From Candidatus Methanomethylophilaceae archaeon (GTDB lineage Archaea; Thermoplasmatota; Thermoplasmata; Methanomassiliicoccales; Methanomethylophilaceae), in NCBI GenBank assembly GCA_016297775.1, contig JAEDGA010000053.1, positions 1 through 8,048 of the forward strand: DNA of 8,048 nt. The letters run 5' to 3'. Each line of letters opens with the position of its first letter. Position 1 is the first letter of the stretch. Shown piece by piece: positions 6,238 through 8,048 of this stretch. A program made the position numbers and the translations under genes. The notes below the pieces were generated by a model. The model was not told the DNA's origin and searched no databases. It was given only the letters and a program-made list of their open reading frames with translations.

Positions 6238-7468
6238 CGTAACACCTCACAAACCAATTTCCGTCCTCGATGCGAGACTTCAGTATCGAGCATAGCTCCT
6301 CTGCTTTCGCTCTGGAGGACTGCCTTATCCTTATCGGGACCTCCGTCCCTCCGTAATCTATGCTTCCCATATCCGCAGCAAATACGTTACCTCTGCAATT
6401 TGCGACACATGCTCCGCATGAGATGCATAGGTCACCGTCTATTCCGCCGGACGGTCTGGCATCCATCGGACATCCGATATCCGCGGTACATTTGGTACAA
6501 TGTATGCAGGATTCCATGTTCACCATGATGGATGTCCCGCCGTTCCACACGGAAGCATATGTGGTACTGTGGACGGGCTTCCTGTCCCTGACGTCCGCCA
6601 ATGGAAGCTTTGCATCCCCATCCCTTATAGACAGATCCCCTATCGTGCGATCGTCGGTGACCGGTATCGCGACCGCTACGGATGATACACATTCCGGGCC
6701 TTCCGACGTACGTATACCGCCCATGTATCTCGGATCCATGGAATGCATATCCGCTGCCATGGATAGGTTGGGTTTCTCGGCGGAGCTGCGGGTACCCGTA
6801 CCGATCACGATACCGGGTGAACCGTTCAGCAACACGGCCGATCCGGGTACGATGTGCCTCATGTCGGGATCGTTCTGTAGCGGGTTTAGTTCTCCGCATC
6901 CGCTTACGGATGCTTCCGCAAGATTTCCGCGAAGTCCCTCCGGTCCGGAGAATATCGTCTTCGCGGTCGAATCGGAACCGTTGACGAAACAGGTGTAGTT
7001 CTTGAATGCACCGCGGGTGGTGACCATCCTCGCGAACGGTATATCGGACAGGGTCACGCTGTTCCTGTAGGTGACGCCTTCCGATTCCACTTCCACATCT
7101 ACCTTCTTTCCTGCTACGAGGTCTCTGAATAGGTGTCCTCCTCCGTATGACATATCGCGTTTCGCGGTACCGTACACTATGCAGTCCACGATACCCAGCG
7201 ATTCGTTCGGACATGGGCCCACGTTCACCTGTATGCCGTTGAGTGTCATCCTGTCGGCACGTTTGAACACCCCGGGCCCTGTGACGGGAACGGTCATTAT
7301 CGCCATGGTTCCGGACATCACCCCCATGGTACCGCAGGTGACAACATCCACGTCCTTCACAGCATCTTTGCCGTCACGGTCTACCAGTGTCTTGAATTCG
7401 GATGCGGTGAGTACCTTCGCCTTTCTTTCGGAGATCTTATTCTGGATTTCATCCACTGTACGGCTCAA
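6224..7468 (-). CDS. comF: Methanogenesis marker 16 / ComF, DUF39 family with two 4Fe-4S sites
   Basis: A 414-residue protein of the DUF39 (homocysteine biosynthesis-like) family. Residues about 1-310 form the DUF39 domain, with VTCGTMGVMSGTMAI at 43-57, VGPCPNESLGIVDC at 83-96, and SGCGELNPLQND at 189-200. The C-terminus is a ferredoxin domain with two complete cysteine sets, C321/324/327/333 and C348/351/354/358, fitting two 4Fe-4S clusters. The ferredoxin tail without CBS domains matches methanogenesis marker 16; as I recall, its M. jannaschii member MJ1681 was reported to convert sulfoacetaldehyde to coenzyme M using sulfide and a reductant. First position in an operon with cysteate synthase and comDE supports this over the homocysteine role of DUF39-CBS paralogues. 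The start is a TTG at 7468, supported by GGAGGTG seven bases upstream; the next in-frame start is GTG at codon 5, too far from that site. Confidence 0.87.
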   Translation of the reverse strand: MSRTVDEIQNKISERKAKVLTASEFKTLVDRDGKDAVKDVDVVTCGTMGVMSGTMAIMTVPVTGPGVFKRADRMTLNGIQVNVGPCPNESLGIVDCIVYGTAKRDMSYGGGHLFRDLVAGKKVDVEVESEGVTYRNSVTLSDIPFARMVTTRGAFKNYTCFVNGSDSTAKTIFSGPEGLRGNLAEASVSGCGELNPLQNDPDMRHIVPGSAVLLNGSPGIVIGTGTRSSAEKPNLSMAADMHSMDPRYMGGIRTSEGPECVSSVAVAIPVTDDRTIGDLSIRDGDAKLPLADVRDRKPVHSTTYASVWNGGTSIMVNMESCIHCTKCTADIGCPMDARPSGGIDGDLCISCGACVANCRGNVFAADMGSIDYGGTEVPIRIRQSSRAKAEELCSILKSRIEDGNWFVRCYDGRL

Positions 7469-7474
7469 AGTATG

Positions 7475-7481
7475 ACACCTC
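7475..7481 (-). promoter_or_regulatory. Strong Shine-Dalgarno that fixes the TTG start of comF
   Basis: Reading the minus strand, GGAGGTG ends seven bases before the TTG at 7468. This is the best ribosome binding sequence in the window and makes the non-ATG start credible. A strong site paired with a weak start codon may tune expression of the first gene. Confidence 0.7.
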
Positions 7482-7611
7482 CATCGGGAACGTTTTTGGA
7501 GAAAGAGTGTTCGGACGGTTGTACCATGTCATCACGGACGACATCGATATCCGTTCCAGTTGATATCCAGATTGGGTCGGACCCGTTCATGCCATTAATA
7601 TCTGGAAAGAT

Positions 7612-7619
7612 TATTTAAC
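7612..7619 (-). promoter_or_regulatory. Candidate TATA box of the com operon
   Basis: On the minus strand GTTAAATAATC forms an A/T-rich box typical of archaeal promoters. A start about 26 bases downstream, near 7589, would leave a leader of roughly 120 bases before the comF TTG. ATATTAAT near 7596-7603 is an alternative that would shorten the leader by about 16 bases. No promoter-like sequence is evident inside the operon. Confidence 0.4.
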
Positions 7620-7632
7620 ACCTTTGTGTAAG

Positions 7633-7652
7633 ATTATCCAAAAGAGGATAAT
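7633..7652. repeat. 7-bp inverted repeat upstream of the com promoter
   Basis: ATTATCC (7633-7639) and GGATAAT (7646-7652) are perfect inverted repeats around AAAAGA. The right arm overlaps a second small palindrome, GGATA-A-TATCC (7646-7656). The element lies 14 or more bases upstream of the candidate com TATA box, where an archaeal activator or repressor could bind. It could instead be a chance AT-rich symmetry. Confidence 0.4.
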
Positions 7653-7801
7653 ATCCTATACGGGGTAACACAATTACAAAAAGGAAGATGCTTGGGTGCA
7701 CATGTCGTTAATTTCTGTTAAAGTTGTGTTTGGCGGATCCGGATTTTAGTATGTTATCCCCCGGTCTTCTGTCGTTATTTGTTTCTCATGGTGATGCAGT
7801 C

Positions 7802-7809
7802 TTTATAAT
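7802..7809 (+). promoter_or_regulatory. TATA box giving a probably leaderless AAA-ATPase transcript
   Basis: TTTATAAT is centred 26 to 27 bases before the A of the ATG at 7832, the standard archaeal distance from TATA box to transcription start. The mRNA should therefore begin at or within a base or two of the start codon. There is no Shine-Dalgarno upstream of that ATG, which agrees with leaderless initiation. Confidence 0.65.
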
Positions 7810-7831
7810 CTAGGACGGTTATGATATCGGC

Positions 7832-8048
7832 ATGGAGGGGAAGGGTTTGAAGAAAAGGATACCCATCGGAGTGGATGATTTCAAAGAGATCCGTGACGAA
7901 GGATACTATTTCGTCGACAAATCCGAATTGATATCCGATATATTGTCCGAAAGGAACAAGGTGTATCTTTTCACAAGACCCAGACGTTTCGGTAAATCTC
8001 TGAATCTCTCCATGTTGGACGCATTCTTCAATCTGAAGTATCCTAAGG
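7832..8048 (+). CDS. AAA-ATPase-like protein (PF09820/DUF1703 type), 5' part only
   Basis: The first 72 codons of a gene running off the right edge. The visible sequence is the N-terminus of the AAA-ATPase-like family: PIGVDDFKEIRDEGYYFVDK (residues 11-30) followed by VYLFTRPRRFGKSLNLSMLD, whose RPRRFGKS carries the P-loop lysine and serine (GKS at 54-56). Full-length relatives are about 500 to 600 residues and usually end in a PD-(D/E)XK nuclease-like domain; that part is not in the window. The family is often present in many copies in gut and methanogen genomes, and its cellular role is unsettled; defence or mobile-element links are speculative. ATG 7832 fits the TATA spacing. A TTG at 7847, preceded by GGAGG eight bases away, is an alternative start that would keep the conserved domain. 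Confidence 0.85.
   Translation, partial: MEGKGLKKRIPIGVDDFKEIRDEGYYFVDKSELISDILSERNKVYLFTRPRRFGKSLNLSMLDAFFNLKYPK

Larger units (their letters stand above)
7469..7831. other. Divergent intergenic region between the com operon and AAA-ATPase gene
   Basis: This 363-base stretch has no plausible gene. From left to right it holds the comF ribosome site, a possible com leader of about 120 bases, a compact palindrome GGGTCGGACCC at 7574-7584, a minus-strand TATA candidate near 7612-7619, a 7-bp inverted repeat at 7633-7652, and a plus-strand TATA box at 7802-7809. Bases 7653-7800 show nothing recognisable. The longest open stretch beginning with ATG after a purine-rich run (7688) ends after seven codons. 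Confidence 0.6.

Noticed and set aside
6432..7214. 260-codon minus-strand frame inside comF
   Set aside because: It is arginine-rich and out of frame with the ferredoxin and DUF39 motifs, so it is a shadow of comF.
7574..7584. GGGTCGGACCC palindrome as a terminator
   Set aside because: The arms leave a one-base loop, too tight for an RNA hairpin, and it lies upstream of an operon. At most it is a DNA-binding site.
1..8048. CRISPR arrays, tRNA or rRNA genes, insertion sequences and pyrrolysine-type in-frame TAG codons
   Set aside because: I looked for regularly spaced repeats, cloverleaf-like segments, transposase motifs and frames continuing past TAG, and found none that could be supported.

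Overview
The window most likely comes from a methanogenic archaeon, and the best guess is a member of the Methanomassiliicoccales (Thermoplasmata). The core evidence is a coenzyme M biosynthesis operon that includes the methanogenesis marker 16/ComF protein, which is confined to methanogens. The window also has archaeal TATA-type promoters, a DUF1638 protein, and a AAA-ATPase-like/DUF1703 gene of a type common in these genomes. The order-level placement is inference; 'methanogenic archaeon' is well supported.

Layout: 1-402 is an AT-rich gene-free stretch holding promoter-like elements and one imperfect hairpin. 403-1605 (+) encodes an AlaA-like class I aminotransferase. It converges on a two-gene minus-strand unit, tetR (2483-3127) followed by a cysteine-rich DUF1638 gene (1666-2490). 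A strong 11-bp hairpin (1635-1660) separates the convergent genes and probably serves both as terminator. Upstream of tetR are two 14-bp palindromic sites 31 bp apart, almost certainly the repressor's own operators. Next comes a four-gene minus-strand operon with tight junctions, in transcription order: comF-like (7468-6224), cysteate synthase (6237-4987), fused sulfopyruvate decarboxylase comDE (4994-3888) and a HAD phosphatase (3878-3219). 7469-7831 is a divergent intergenic region carrying the operon's candidate promoter, a 7-bp inverted repeat and a promoter for the last gene. That gene, at 7832, is the 5' end of a AAA-ATPase-like gene cut by the window edge.

How it works together: the operon gives most of the Methanosarcina-type route to coenzyme M. 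Phosphoserine plus sulfite gives L-cysteate (cysteate synthase). Cysteate is transaminated to sulfopyruvate, ComDE decarboxylates this to sulfoacetaldehyde, and ComF converts that to coenzyme M. Only the transaminase is absent from the operon; the aminotransferase at 403-1605 is a possible but unproven candidate. The HAD phosphatase at the end of the operon has no assigned step in this route. The tetR-DUF1638 pair looks like an independent, autoregulated unit. The most interesting unexplained points are the job of the HAD protein, the role and ligand of the tetR-DUF1638 pair, and the regulatory architecture of the com leader.
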